Assembly (NCBI RefSeq): GCF_900103325.1 | Contig: NZ_FMXM01000002.1 | Span: forward strand, 496,001 to 560,000 | From: Mesorhizobium qingshengii | GTDB taxonomy: Bacteria; Pseudomonadota; Alphaproteobacteria; Rhizobiales; Rhizobiaceae | Length of the DNA stretch: 64,000 nt | Direction of reading: 5' to 3' | Shown here: piece by piece, positions 34,926 through 43,824 of the stretch | Numbering within the stretch: position 1 is the stretch's first letter | Layout of the letters: each line of letters opens with the position of its first letter | Made by a program: the position numbers and the translations under genes | The notes under the pieces: model-generated | Databases searched by the model: none | What the model saw: the letters and a program-made list of their open reading frames with translations, nothing else | What the model was told of the DNA's origin: nothing

Positions 34926-35132
34926 TTACTTGTTGAGAATGAGCTTGCCCTGGCGGGTGATCTTCAGCCGGTAGAGCGCGCCGTGATGTTCGATGCCGAT
35001 CTCGTGCTCGCCCTGGAACAGGGTGTTGCTGGAGAGCGTTCGCACCGCCAGCGGAACCCGATCAAAGCGGGCGGAGGCATCGTCGGAACGGCGGACGCGA
35101 TAGCGAAAGTCATTGGAATTGTGCGTGTTCAT
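34926..35132 (-). CDS. hmuP: Hemin uptake protein HmuP/HemP
   Basis: 68 residues of the HemP family (PF10636), recognised by LYRLKITRQGKLILNK at the C-terminus preceded by TLFQGEHEIGIEHHGA. In rhizobia HmuP is a small activator needed for expression of the heme receptor gene. The start at 35132 (MNTHNSN) is chosen because upstream codons lack similarity; 35162 is possible. First gene of the minus-strand operon, facing the receptor gene across an IRO candidate. Confidence 0.88.
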   Translation of the reverse strand: MNTHNSNDFRYRVRRSDDASARFDRVPLAVRTLSSNTLFQGEHEIGIEHHGALYRLKITRQGKLILNK

Positions 35133-35197
35133 CTGGGTCGATCCCTTTCCTGTGCCGGGCATCTGGCTAGGCGCTGCATAAATTCCGATTCAATTCT

Positions 35198-35212
35198 TGA
35201 CTCGAATAATCA
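35198..35212. promoter_or_regulatory. Iron-responsive operator (IRO) candidate between hmuP and the heme receptor
   Basis: TGA-N9-TCA exactly: TGACTCGAATAATCA. It is 66 bases upstream of hmuP and 120 bases upstream of the receptor start at 35332, so RirA bound here could repress both sides. It overlaps TTGACT, a possible -35 element for the receptor promoter. Confidence 0.72.
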
Positions 35213-35331
35213 TGTTTACTAGTCAGTGCAATACCGGAGCAAACGAGTCAACATTTAAGACACCGGACACGATGAAAAATGCCAGCCAGCCCCGGGCCAG
35301 CCAGCATCGAACCTGGATTTTGGAGTTGGGC

Positions 35332-37551
35332 ATGGGGTTGGTGAATTGGGAATGGCGCGGCCGGTCGGCGGCGAACGGTATAGTGGCTTTGTTGGCAAGC
35401 GTGGCGGCGATCGCCTTGTCGGCGCCATCAGCCCACGCCCAACAGGCGACGCAGCCGGCGGGCGAGCAGGCGGATCAATCGAAGAAGGCTGACCAGGAAA
35501 AAGCAGCGCCCGTGGGCGCCACCTTGCTCGACAAGATCCTGGTACTCAGCCGCACCGGCGAAACGGCGATCGAATCGCTGGCCTCGGCTAGCCATGTCGG
35601 CCAGGAACAACTCGACCGCCGCATGGCGACGACGCCCAATGAGATGCTGCTGGGCGTGCCCGGTGTCGCCGCGCAGGCCGACGCCAGGCGCGTCAGCACC
35701 AGCATCAACATCCGCGGCCTGCAGGATTTCGGTCGCGTCGCGGTCATCGTCGACGGCGCGCGCCAGGACTTCCAGCGCTCCGACCACGGCACGCAGTCGA
35801 CCTTCTATATCGATCCCGAGCTCGTCAAATCGGTGGACGTGATCCGGGGTCCCGTCGCCAACACCTATGGTTCGGGCGCCATCGGCGGCGTCGTCTTCTT
35901 CGATACAAAGGACGCCGAGGACTTCCTCAAGCCGGAAGAAACATGGGGCGCTTCGGTAACGGGACGCTACGAAAGCAACGGCAAGGGCTGGACCACCAGC
36001 GCATCCGGCGCCTACCGCTTCAATGAGAACTGGGATGTCTTGGGCAACATCGTCTATCGCGACTATGACGACTACAAGGATGGCGGTGGCGACACCGTCA
36101 AGGGCACCGGCTTCGACGTGCTGAGCGGCCTGCTCAAGACCACCATCCGTCCGACCGACAACAGCGAGTTGAAGCTCGGCTGGGTTGGCTCAAGCGATGG
36201 CTGGAGCGAGATCAGCGGTGGTGTTCCGATCAATGATGCAGACCTGAAGTCGAACACCTTCACCGCCCGCTACAACATCACTGACGAAGACAAGAGCTGG
36301 CTCGATCTCCACATCAACACCTCCTACAACAAGACCAATCTGGGCCTGACCAGCCTCGTCCCGCTCAACCGGTTCGATCCGACCACCGGTGATTCCATAA
36401 TCGTCCCGGCGGGTTCAACATCGACCTTCGACGTCGGTACGGCAGCGATCGATATCTGGAACACGTCGAGATTCGAAACTGGCGGCGTCGCACACGAACT
36501 GACCTATGGCGGCGACTGGGTGAATGATGACGTCAAGACTGGCGGCACCGCGGGCGGCGACAGTTTCTACACCCCTTCGGGCAAGCGCAACGTGTCCGGC
36601 GCCTATGTCCAGGACAAGCTCACCTGGGACTGGCTCGAAATCATCGCCGGGCTGCGTTATGACAGCTATAGCCTCAAGGACAGCACCCACGAGACATCAG
36701 GTGACCGGGTTTCGCCACGGATCACCGTCGGGGTCACACCTTTCGACACCCCAAGCCTGTCGGGACTGCAATTCTATGGCACCTATGCGGAAGGCTATCG
36801 CTCGCCTTCGCTGACGGAAACCCTGATCAGCGGCAACCATCCGGCCGGTGTCACTTTCCCGTTCTTGCCCAATCCCAACCTGAAGCCCGAGACCGGCAAG
36901 ACAGTCGAATTCGGCGTCAACTACAAGCAGAACGACATCCTCGAAGCCGGCGACGCGCTCCGCATCAAGGCGGCGTATTTCAACAACGATGTGGACGACT
37001 ACATCGAGGGTACATCCTTCGGAGCTTCGTTCAGCTATCCGACAAGCGCCTGCCCTGTCGATTGGGATCAACTGATGAACAACCCTGGATACATCCCGAT
37101 CTGCTACCAATACCAGAACTTCGCCAAGGCCAAGATCAACGGCTTTGAACTGGAAGGGGTTTATGACGCCGGATGGGGCTATGCCGGCCTCTCGGCCTCG
37201 ATCACCAATGGCCACACCATTTCCTACGAGGGCATTCGAGCAGACCTCGCCACCATCCCATCCTCGCAGGTTACCGCGCAGCTCGGACTGCGCTTCCTCG
37301 AAGACAAGCTGACCGTCGGCGGCGAGGTGCAGTACAATGGCAAGCCGAAGGGCAATGCGGTGGCCAGGGACTACACGCTGGTCAATGCCTTCGCCAGCTA
37401 TCAGGCGACCGAAAATCTGAAGGTCGATTTCCGCGCCGACAATCTGTTCGATGTCAAATACGCCAACCCCTTGAACGGCAGCACGACAGTCGCGGTCTAT
37501 GAACCGGGCATAACGTTGAAGCTGGCGGCGACCATGCGTTTTGGAGGCTGA
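35332..37551 (+). CDS. hmuR: TonB-dependent heme/hemoprotein outer-membrane receptor
   Basis: 739 residues. A signal peptide ends at APSAHA, then a TonB box region (near LDKILVLSRTGE), plug domain (about 65-200 with SINIRGLQDFGRVAVIVDGA and IRGPVANTYGSGAIGGVVFF) and a 22-strand barrel ending in the usual aromatic-rich strand. This is the hemoglobin/transferrin/lactoferrin receptor family (HmuR, BhuR, ShmR). A Pro-rich FRAP/NPNL-type segment (NPNLKPETGKTVEFGVNYKQ) is present. ATG 35332 is chosen because it has a GGAG site and gives a normal signal peptide; upstream in-frame starts would put the operator inside the gene. Heads a plus-strand series with TonB and HmuQ. Confidence 0.88.
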   Translation: MGLVNWEWRGRSAANGIVALLASVAAIALSAPSAHAQQATQPAGEQADQSKKADQEKAAPVGATLLDKILVLSRTGETAIESLASASHVGQEQLDRRMATTPNEMLLGVPGVAAQADARRVSTSINIRGLQDFGRVAVIVDGARQDFQRSDHGTQSTFYIDPELVKSVDVIRGPVANTYGSGAIGGVVFFDTKDAEDFLKPEETWGASVTGRYESNGKGWTTSASGAYRFNENWDVLGNIVYRDYDDYKDGGGDTVKGTGFDVLSGLLKTTIRPTDNSELKLGWVGSSDGWSEISGGVPINDADLKSNTFTARYNITDEDKSWLDLHINTSYNKTNLGLTSLVPLNRFDPTTGDSIIVPAGSTSTFDVGTAAIDIWNTSRFETGGVAHELTYGGDWVNDDVKTGGTAGGDSFYTPSGKRNVSGAYVQDKLTWDWLEIIAGLRYDSYSLKDSTHETSGDRVSPRITVGVTPFDTPSLSGLQFYGTYAEGYRSPSLTETLISGNHPAGVTFPFLPNPNLKPETGKTVEFGVNYKQNDILEAGDALRIKAAYFNNDVDDYIEGTSFGASFSYPTSACPVDWDQLMNNPGYIPICYQYQNFAKAKINGFELEGVYDAGWGYAGLSASITNGHTISYEGIRADLATIPSSQVTAQLGLRFLEDKLTVGGEVQYNGKPKGNAVARDYTLVNAFASYQATENLKVDFRADNLFDVKYANPLNGSTTVAVYEPGITLKLAATMRFGG

Positions 37552-37556
37552 CGGCC

Positions 37557-38000
37557 ATGACAGGCTTGACGGCATCGCTTCGTCTGCTGACCTCGACCCT
37601 GGCGATGTCGCTTGCGATGGTTCCGGCGCGGGCACGACAACCCGCGCTGGTCCCCGCGCTGGCCCTCGAACTCAATGGCGCGCAACCTTCCGAAAAGGGT
37701 TGCCGCCTGACCTTCGTGGTCAACAACAATCTCGGCGCCGACCTTTTCAAGGCCGCGTTCGAGATCGCACTTTTCAATGAAGCCGGCGGCGTCGACCGGC
37801 TGACCGTGCTCGACTTCAAGGACCTGCCTGTCGGCAAGACCAAGGTGACGCGCTTCGATCTGGCCGGCACCGACTGCGCCAAGGTCAGCCGCGTGCTGAT
37901 CAACAGCGCCACCGAATGCGCCGGCACCGGCGTCGAACCGAACGCCTGCATGCGCAAGCTGAAGACGGATACCAGGACCGGTATCGCTTTCGGCGTCTGA
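37557..38000 (+). CDS. Small exported protein in the heme operon
   Basis: 147 residues, five bases after the receptor gene. The N-terminus is a signal peptide (LRLLTSTLAMSLAMVPARA), and the mature part is a predicted beta-sandwich with four Cys that could form disulfides (CRLTFVVNNNLGADLFKAAF, DCAKVS, ECAG, ACMRK). No known domain recognised. The fixed position between heme receptor and TonB implies a periplasmic role in heme uptake, perhaps linking receptor and TonB (inference). Confidence 0.75.
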   Translation: MTGLTASLRLLTSTLAMSLAMVPARARQPALVPALALELNGAQPSEKGCRLTFVVNNNLGADLFKAAFEIALFNEAGGVDRLTVLDFKDLPVGKTKVTRFDLAGTDCAKVSRVLINSATECAGTGVEPNACMRKLKTDTRTGIAFGV

Positions 38001-38001
38001 G

Positions 38002-39102
38002 GTGGGCCTGCATCCAGCATTCGCGCAAGACACCGTGGCATGGCCACTGGCCGGCTCCCATGTGTTGTCGTTTGGACCAAGCGATCTTGATTTGACAATT
38101 CCGCACGGCTCGCTGCAGGTCTCGCCCCACGATATGCGTGCAATCAGTCCACTCCCCGCCAGCGCAGCGCTGGCGATAGCGCCAACCGAGCCGCTTGCGC
38201 AGGCACGGCCAGCGGCCTGGAACGGCAAGTGGGCGGCGGCGATCGTCATCTCCTGCCTGCTCCATGCCGCCGTGGCGGCGGCTTTTCTGATCTCGCCTCC
38301 GGGGACATTCGATTCCAGGGACACGATGCAGTCGGAAGGCACAGATCAGGCCGGCGCCAATGTGGTCGGCAGCGCGCTGGATAAGGACCCGGCGGCAATA
38401 AATGTTGCGCTGGTGCCGAACCCGCAACCAACCAAACCACAGCCAGCAAAGCCTGCCAGGCCGGCGCCGCCAACAGAACCTTCACAGCCCGTGCAGGAAG
38501 CAACGAAGCAGCCGCCCAAACCTTTGCCGAAACCCGCCAAACAGCCGACGGCCACGCCTGACATATTGGTGGCTGGCGCCCCACGTCCCGACAACCAGAG
38601 CGTGGCCCCCAAGACCGAGACACCGGTACAGCCGACTGTTCAGGCCGAAGACACCGAGGCGCCTGCCCCGGTTCCAGAACAACCGCCGATCCCCAGCGCC
38701 AGACCGAGTCCGGCGGCTCCCTCTTCAAAGACAGCGGATGCAAAGCGGGGCACGGCGGATGGCCAGGACCGGCTGGCGCAGGCAGCCAGCAAGGGCAAGA
38801 AACAGAAAGAGGCAGGCAGTGCCACGGAAGACAGCTACCGCGGCGACGTCATCAGAAAGCTGAGCCGTGTCAATCGTGCTGTGCCGCCTTCGGTGCAACT
38901 GATCGCCCGCAACAATGCCGTTGTGACATTCGTCATCGGCAGCCGTAGCGGCATCGATGATCTGCGAATCCTGCAAAGCTCCGGATCGGAAAACTTCGAT
39001 CAAGTCGTGCTCGGCATCATCCGCAAGGCAGCGCCCTTCCCGCCCATTCCGCCGAAAGTCGGCAACAGTTTGGTCTTCACCGGGGCAATCGGTCCGTTTT
39101 GA
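38002..39102 (+). CDS. tonB: TonB family energy transducer
   Basis: Up to 366 residues from a GTG at 38002; an ATG at 38134 would give 322 residues and is an equally reasonable start. A single membrane helix (WAAAIVISCLLHAAVAAAFL) is followed by a long Pro/Lys/Ala-rich periplasmic spacer (about 130-265) and a TonB C-terminal domain (about 275-366) with NNAVVTFVIGSRSGIDDLRI and AAPFPPIPPKVG. It couples the proton-motive force to the heme receptor encoded just upstream. ExbB/ExbD are not in the window and must be supplied elsewhere. Confidence 0.85.
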   Translation: MGLHPAFAQDTVAWPLAGSHVLSFGPSDLDLTIPHGSLQVSPHDMRAISPLPASAALAIAPTEPLAQARPAAWNGKWAAAIVISCLLHAAVAAAFLISPPGTFDSRDTMQSEGTDQAGANVVGSALDKDPAAINVALVPNPQPTKPQPAKPARPAPPTEPSQPVQEATKQPPKPLPKPAKQPTATPDILVAGAPRPDNQSVAPKTETPVQPTVQAEDTEAPAPVPEQPPIPSARPSPAAPSSKTADAKRGTADGQDRLAQAASKGKKQKEAGSATEDSYRGDVIRKLSRVNRAVPPSVQLIARNNAVVTFVIGSRSGIDDLRILQSSGSENFDQVVLGIIRKAAPFPPIPPKVGNSLVFTGAIGPF

Positions 39103-39169
39103 GAGCCTCCGCCTCGCCGTCTCGACCATCCACCAATCGTTGCAATCCACCAATGTTGAAAGGGACCCA

Positions 39170-39484
39170 ATGTACATCGCCATGAACCGCTTCAAGGTGC
39201 AGAACGGCTCGGAAGCCGATTTCGAGACCGTATGGAAGAACCGTGATTCCAGCCTTTCGGAGATGAAGGGGTTCCGGGAATTCCATCTGCTGCGCGGTCC
39301 GGTCAACGAAGCCGAAGGCTACACGCTGTTTGCTTCGCACACTGTGTGGGCGAGCCAAGACGATTTTATCGCCTGGACCAGGTCGGAGAATTTCCGCGCC
39401 GCCCACAGAAATGTCGGCACGACAAAGGTCCACTATCTCGGCCACCCGCAGTTCGAGGGTTTTTCCGTCGTCGAGGGCGCTTAG
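39170..39484 (+). CDS. hmuQ: IsdG-like heme-degrading monooxygenase HmuQ
   Basis: 104 residues of the ABM fold. The Asn/Trp/His triad of IsdG-type enzymes is present as Asn6 (MYIAMNRFKV), Trp69 and His79 (AWTRSENFRAAHRN). Sequence pattern and context match HmuQ/HmuD and BhuQ of rhizobia and Brucella, which open heme to biliverdin and release iron. ATG 39170 has an AAAGGGA site. Last gene of the receptor-tonB series, completing an import-and-degrade pathway. Confidence 0.88.
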   Translation: MYIAMNRFKVQNGSEADFETVWKNRDSSLSEMKGFREFHLLRGPVNEAEGYTLFASHTVWASQDDFIAWTRSENFRAAHRNVGTTKVHYLGHPQFEGFSVVEGA

Positions 39485-39491
39485 ACCAAGG

Positions 39492-42400
39492 TCAAGCGCT
39501 CGCCAGCAGGCTCGCATTGCCGCCGGCTGCCGTGGTGTCGACGCAAACGGCGCGTTCATGCGCATAGGCGGCGGGATTGAGCACCTCGCTGACCAGCGGC
39601 ACGATCGGTCCCGCGCGATCGGCAATCACCTTGCGCACGATGCGTGCGGCCTCGGGCGTGCCCGAGAAAGCAACAACATCGACACGCAGCGAGCGTGCTT
39701 CGACCGGATCCGGGCGGCCGTCGATGGCGGCCAGGGGCAGGCCCTTGCCGGTCAATGCGGAGAGTGCCGCCGGTGCGCCTGGCGCCACCGCAAGCACCGC
39801 ATTGCCGGCGGCGAGCGCCTGGATGGTCTGCGCCAGCAGCGTGTCGGCATCGGGACCGAGACACAGCACCCGTCCGCGCGGCGACAGCGACAACGTGTTG
39901 GCCTCGCCGGTTGGCCCGGGCAGGTCGACCTGGCCGAAATCGATGCCGGCGGCGGCACCGATGGCCGCCGCGCCCTTGCCACGCAGATGCTTCCTTAGGA
40001 TGGCGACCCGGTCGGGCCGCGTCGACCAGCCGCCAAGCGTTGGATCCGGCAAATTGTCGGCGAGTTCCGTCGCCGTCACCTTGTGGCCTTCGGCAAGATG
40101 CGTGCCGGCCTCCGGCCCTTTTCGGAACCGGCGGAGATAGTGCGGACCGCCGGCTTTCGGCCCGGTGCCGGACAGCCCCTCGCCGCCAAACGGCTGCGAA
40201 CCGACGACGGCGCCGATCTGGTTGCGGTTGACATAGATGTTGCCGGCATGGATGCCGTCGACGAAATGCTGCACGCGGCCCTCGATGCGGGTGTGCAGGC
40301 CGAAGGTCAGGCCATAGCCCTTGCGGTTGATGGCGGCGATCACCGCGTCGATCTGGTCGGCATCGAACGTCGCGACATGCAGCACCGGCCCGAACACCTC
40401 GCGCTCCATCTCCTCGATGCCCTTGACCCGGAAGACATGCGGCGCGACGAAGCGCCCATCCTTCGGTGCCTCCAGCTTGGCGATCAGCCGGCCCTGCAGC
40501 CCCATTTTGGTGCAGTAGTCGCGGATCGAGCTTTGCGCCTCGTCATCGATGACCGGGCCGACATCGGTTGAAATATGCCAGGGATCACCGACGCTGAGCG
40601 CTTCCATGGCGCCCTTCAGCATCTCCAGCATCTTCTTCTCGACGTCCTTCTGCACGTAGAGCACGCGCAACGCCGAGCAGCGCTGGCCGGCGCTCTGGAA
40701 GGCCGAGGCGAGGATGTCGCGCACCGCTTGCTCGGGCAGCGCGGTGGAATCGACGATCATCGCATTCAATCCACCGGTCTCGGCGATCAGCATGGCATCC
40801 GGTGCGGCGGTCTCGGCCAGCTGCTTTTCGATCAGCTTGGCGACCTCGGTCGAGCCGGTGAAGCAGACGCCGGCGATGCGCGGATCGGCGGTCAGCGGCG
40901 CACCGACCGACGGGCCATCGCCGGGCAGAAGCTGGATGACGTCTTCCGGCACACCGGCCTCGCGCAGCAGTTCGACGGCGCGGAAGGCAATCAGCGGCGT
41001 CTGCTCGGCCGGCTTGGCGATGACCGAATTGCCGGTGACGAGCGCCGCCGCGATCTGGCCGGTGAAGATGGCGAGCGGGAAATTCCACGGCGAAATGCAC
41101 ACGATGGCGCCGCGCGCTTGCGTGCCCGTCTCGGCATTGGCCGCCTCGGCGGCGTAGTAGCGCAGGAAGTCCACCGCCTCGCGCACCTCGGCGACGCCGT
41201 CGGCCAGCGATTTGCCGGCCTCGCGGGTGGCGAGCGCGAAAAACTCGACGGCATTCGCCTCATAGAGATCGGCGGCGCGGTTGAGGATGGCGGCGCGCTC
41301 GGAAACCGGGCGTTTTGCCCAGGCCGGCTGTGCTTCCACGGCGAAGCGCACGGCGGTCGCTACCTGCTTGGCGGCGGCCTCGCTGATCGTGCCGACCACT
41401 TCGTCAGGCTTTGCAGGATTGACGATCGGGCGCTGCTTGCCGTAGCCGGCCGCCCGCGTGATCGGCTTGGCATGCCAGCGATCAGGGCCAGCGAACGCCG
41501 CCTTGGCCTTGTCGATCACCGCCAGCGTCACCGTGTCAGTGATATCAAAACCCTTCGAATTGCGGCGGCCGGTGCCAAATATCTGGCAAGGCCGGGCAAT
41601 CGCCGGATTGGCGGCCGGACCCTGGCTCTCGACCGTCTCGAGCGGATCGCGGGCGATATCCTCCGGCTCGACGTCCTCGTCGGTCAGCTGATGCACGAAG
41701 GAGGAATTGGCGCCGTTCTCGAGCAGCCGGCGCACCAGATAGGCAAGCAGGTCGGAATGCGCGCCGACCGGGGCATAGATGCGGCAGCGCGTGCCTTCGG
41801 CCTGCCGCACCGTCTCGTGCAGCGCCTCGCCCATGCCATGCAGGCGCTGGAACTCGAAGGAGTCTCGATTCCCGGCCATCGACAGGATGGCGGCGACCGT
41901 GTGGGCGTTGTGGGTAGCGAATTGCGGATAGATGCGGTCGGTCATCGACAGCAGCTTCTTCGCGCAGGCTATGTAGGAAACGTCGGTGTTGGCCTTGCGG
42001 GTGAAGACGGGGTAGCCGGTGAGCCCAAGCGTCTGCGCGCGCTTGATCTCGGTATCCCAATAGGCGCCCTTGACCAGCCGCACCATGATGTTGCGGTCAT
42101 ACTTCTTGGCCAGCGCGTAGAGCCAGTCGATGGCAAAGGCCGCGCGCGGCCCATAGGCCTGGACGACGACGCCAAAACCATTCCAGCCGGCCAGTTCCGG
42201 CTCGGCCAGCACCCGCTCGATGACGTCGAGGGACAGATCAAGGCGGTCGGCCTCCTCGGCGTCGATGTTGAGGCCCATGCGCGAATGCCTCGCGGCGAGA
42301 GCCAGCGACAGCAGCCGCTCGGCCATGACCGGCAGCATCTCCTCCTTCTGCGCCACCTCGTAGCGCGGATGCAGCGCCGAAAGCTTGACCGAGATGCCGT

Positions 42401-43103
42401 GGTTCTGACGGATGTCCGGGCCGTTGGAACCGGCATCAAGCGAGGAAATGGCGTCGGCATAGGCCTTGTGATAGCGAAGCGCGTCGGCCTCGGTGCGGGC
42501 CGCCTCGCCCAGCATGTCGAAGGAATAGAGATAGCCCTTCTGCGTCATCGGCCGGCCGCGCTTGACGGCTTCCGCGATGGTGCGGCCGAGCACGAACTGT
42601 TCGCCCATCTCGCGCATGGCGGCGGCCACCGCCTTGCGGATGACCGGCTCGCCCAGCCGCCGCACCATCGAACGCAGCGTGCCTTCGATGCCGCCCTCGC
42701 CTTCATCCAGGACACGCCCGGTCAGCATCAGCGCCCAGGTCGAGGCGTTGACGAAGATCGAGCTCGAACCGCCCGAATGCGCCGACCAGTCGTGCGGCGC
42801 GATCTTGTCGGCGATGAGATCGTCCATCGTCTCGGTATCGGGCACGCGCAACAGTGCCTCGGCCAGGCACATCAGCGCCACGCCTTCCTTGGTGGAAAGG
42901 CCGTAGGCGGAAAGGAACACTTCCATCAACCGAGGATCAGAAGAGCCGCGCACCGCACGCACCAGATCCGCGGCACGGGCCGAGATCGCCTTGCGGTCCT
43001 TCGCCGAGAGCTCTGTGGCCTCGGCCAGCCGCTTCACGGCCTCGTCTTCGTCGGGCAAATAGTTGGCGCGGATCTGCTGGCGGATGGCATCGAGCGCTGG
43101 CAT
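39492..43103 (-). CDS. putA: Bifunctional proline dehydrogenase / glutamate-semialdehyde dehydrogenase PutA
   Basis: 1203 residues. Proline dehydrogenase TIM barrel (about residues 130-480, with RLVKGAYWDTEIKRAQTLGL and RCRIYAPVGAHSDLLAYLVR) and aldehyde dehydrogenase (about 560-1000, with SPWNFPLAIFTGQIAAALVT, the ELGG-like Glu and the nucleophile Cys in AFQSAGQRCSALRVL), followed by a C-terminal domain. It converts proline to glutamate, with FAD and NAD, channelling the intermediate. There is no N-terminal ribbon-helix-helix, so it does not regulate its own gene; the divergent Lrp-type gene does that. Start at 43103 (MPALDAIRQQ) is conserved in the family. Confidence 0.93.
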   Translation of the reverse strand: MPALDAIRQQIRANYLPDEDEAVKRLAEATELSAKDRKAISARAADLVRAVRGSSDPRLMEVFLSAYGLSTKEGVALMCLAEALLRVPDTETMDDLIADKIAPHDWSAHSGGSSSIFVNASTWALMLTGRVLDEGEGGIEGTLRSMVRRLGEPVIRKAVAAAMREMGEQFVLGRTIAEAVKRGRPMTQKGYLYSFDMLGEAARTEADALRYHKAYADAISSLDAGSNGPDIRQNHGISVKLSALHPRYEVAQKEEMLPVMAERLLSLALAARHSRMGLNIDAEEADRLDLSLDVIERVLAEPELAGWNGFGVVVQAYGPRAAFAIDWLYALAKKYDRNIMVRLVKGAYWDTEIKRAQTLGLTGYPVFTRKANTDVSYIACAKKLLSMTDRIYPQFATHNAHTVAAILSMAGNRDSFEFQRLHGMGEALHETVRQAEGTRCRIYAPVGAHSDLLAYLVRRLLENGANSSFVHQLTDEDVEPEDIARDPLETVESQGPAANPAIARPCQIFGTGRRNSKGFDITDTVTLAVIDKAKAAFAGPDRWHAKPITRAAGYGKQRPIVNPAKPDEVVGTISEAAAKQVATAVRFAVEAQPAWAKRPVSERAAILNRAADLYEANAVEFFALATREAGKSLADGVAEVREAVDFLRYYAAEAANAETGTQARGAIVCISPWNFPLAIFTGQIAAALVTGNSVIAKPAEQTPLIAFRAVELLREAGVPEDVIQLLPGDGPSVGAPLTADPRIAGVCFTGSTEVAKLIEKQLAETAAPDAMLIAETGGLNAMIVDSTALPEQAVRDILASAFQSAGQRCSALRVLYVQKDVEKKMLEMLKGAMEALSVGDPWHISTDVGPVIDDEAQSSIRDYCTKMGLQGRLIAKLEAPKDGRFVAPHVFRVKGIEEMEREVFGPVLHVATFDADQIDAVIAAINRKGYGLTFGLHTRIEGRVQHFVDGIHAGNIYVNRNQIGAVVGSQPFGGEGLSGTGPKAGGPHYLRRFRKGPEAGTHLAEGHKVTATELADNLPDPTLGGWSTRPDRVAILRKHLRGKGAAAIGAAAGIDFGQVDLPGPTGEANTLSLSPRGRVLCLGPDADTLLAQTIQALAAGNAVLAVAPGAPAALSALTGKGLPLAAIDGRPDPVEARSLRVDVVAFSGTPEAARIVRKVIADRAGPIVPLVSEVLNPAAYAHERAVCVDTTAAGGNASLLASA

Positions 43104-43235
43104 GGCGGTCCCGTGGATCGAGCAAAGGGGATTGGGCCGGCGGTCACCGGACCGAATGGCGCAAGCTAGCACAGCTCCAAAATTTCAGCCGGTCCAAAGA
43201 AATCGACATGGCAGGTCATTCTATCTATCATGACG

Positions 43236-43250
43236 TCTCCAATTCGGAGA
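43236..43250. promoter_or_regulatory. Inverted repeat in putA/putR spacer
   Basis: TCTCC (43236-43240) and GGAGA (43246-43250) around AATTC, 16 bases before putR and 133 bases before putA. A plausible binding site for the Lrp-type regulator encoded next to it, though short arms make chance possible. Confidence 0.3.
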
Positions 43251-43266
43251 ACGGACTGCGATTTCG

Positions 43267-43719
43267 ATGATGGAAGACCAATTGGACCGCATCGACCGGA
43301 ACATCCTGTCTGCATTGGCAAGCGATGGCCGGCTTTCGATGTCCGAACTGTCGGCAAAGGTCGGCCTGTCGAAGACGCCGGTACAGGCGCGGGTGAAGCG
43401 GCTGGAGAAGGACGGCTTCATCAGGGGCTACCAGGCGATCATCGACCGTGAGCGCATGGGCGAAGGCCATGTCGCCTTCGTCCAGGTGAAATTGTCCGAC
43501 ACCCGCTCCGCCGCGCTCGACGCCTTCAATCGGTCCGTGCAGGCCGTGCCGGAGATCGAGCAGTGCCATATGATGGCATCGAGTTTCGACTACCTGCTGA
43601 AAGTCCGCACCAGGGACATCGCCGCCTATCGGCGTGTGCTGGGCGAGCGCATCTCGGCCCTGCCCCACGTGGCCCAGACCTCGACTTTCGTGGCGATGGA
43701 GACGGTCAAGGACCGATGA
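43267..43719 (+). CDS. putR: Lrp/AsnC-family regulator of putA (PutR)
   Basis: 150 residues. N-terminal AsnC-type HTH (LDRIDRNILSALASDGRLSM, then SELSAKVGLSKTPVQARVKR) and C-terminal RAM effector-binding domain with CHMMASSFDYLLKVRTRDIA. Divergence from putA across 163 bases is the standard alphaproteobacterial arrangement, where PutR activates putA in the presence of proline. Confidence 0.9.
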   Translation: MMEDQLDRIDRNILSALASDGRLSMSELSAKVGLSKTPVQARVKRLEKDGFIRGYQAIIDRERMGEGHVAFVQVKLSDTRSAALDAFNRSVQAVPEIEQCHMMASSFDYLLKVRTRDIAAYRRVLGERISALPHVAQTSTFVAMETVKDR

Positions 43720-43766
43720 CCATGATCCCGAAAAGTGAAAGCCGGTTTTCGGAATAGATCATGGTC
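43718..43766. repeat. Rhizobial intergenic palindrome (copy 1)
   Basis: Nested inverted repeats: GACCATGATC (43718-43727) with GATCATGGTC (43757-43766), and CCGAAAA (43728-43734) with TTTTCGG (43746-43752). The pattern GATCCCGAAAAGTG-N-CCGGTTTTCGG is a widely dispersed palindrome in Rhizobiales as I recall. It overlaps the putR stop codon and could act as a terminator or mRNA end. A diverged relative is at 56081. Confidence 0.65.
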
Positions 43767-43782
43767 AAACAAAAAGAAAAAT

Positions 43783-43821
43783 AGAGCCCCATCCCGACAC
43801 TATCGGGATGGGTCAGGCTCT
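43783..43821. terminator. Hairpin between convergent putR and mauG
   Basis: Outer stem AGAGCC (43783-43788) with GGCTCT (43816-43821) and inner stem CCATCCCGA (43789-43797) with TCGGGATGG (43803-43811). It sits three bases before the stop of the minus-strand peroxidase gene and an A-rich tract lies just left of it, giving a T-run for transcripts arriving from the minus strand. Confidence 0.6.
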
Positions 43822-43824
43822 AGA

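Noticed and set aside
35197..35331. Extended N-terminus for the heme receptor
   Set aside because: It would place the iron operator inside the coding sequence and give no signal peptide; ATG 35332 has a ribosome site and a normal leader.
40575..43169. 864-codon plus-strand frame across putA
   Set aside because: Antisense shadow of a long high-GC gene; putA on the minus strand has complete catalytic motifs.
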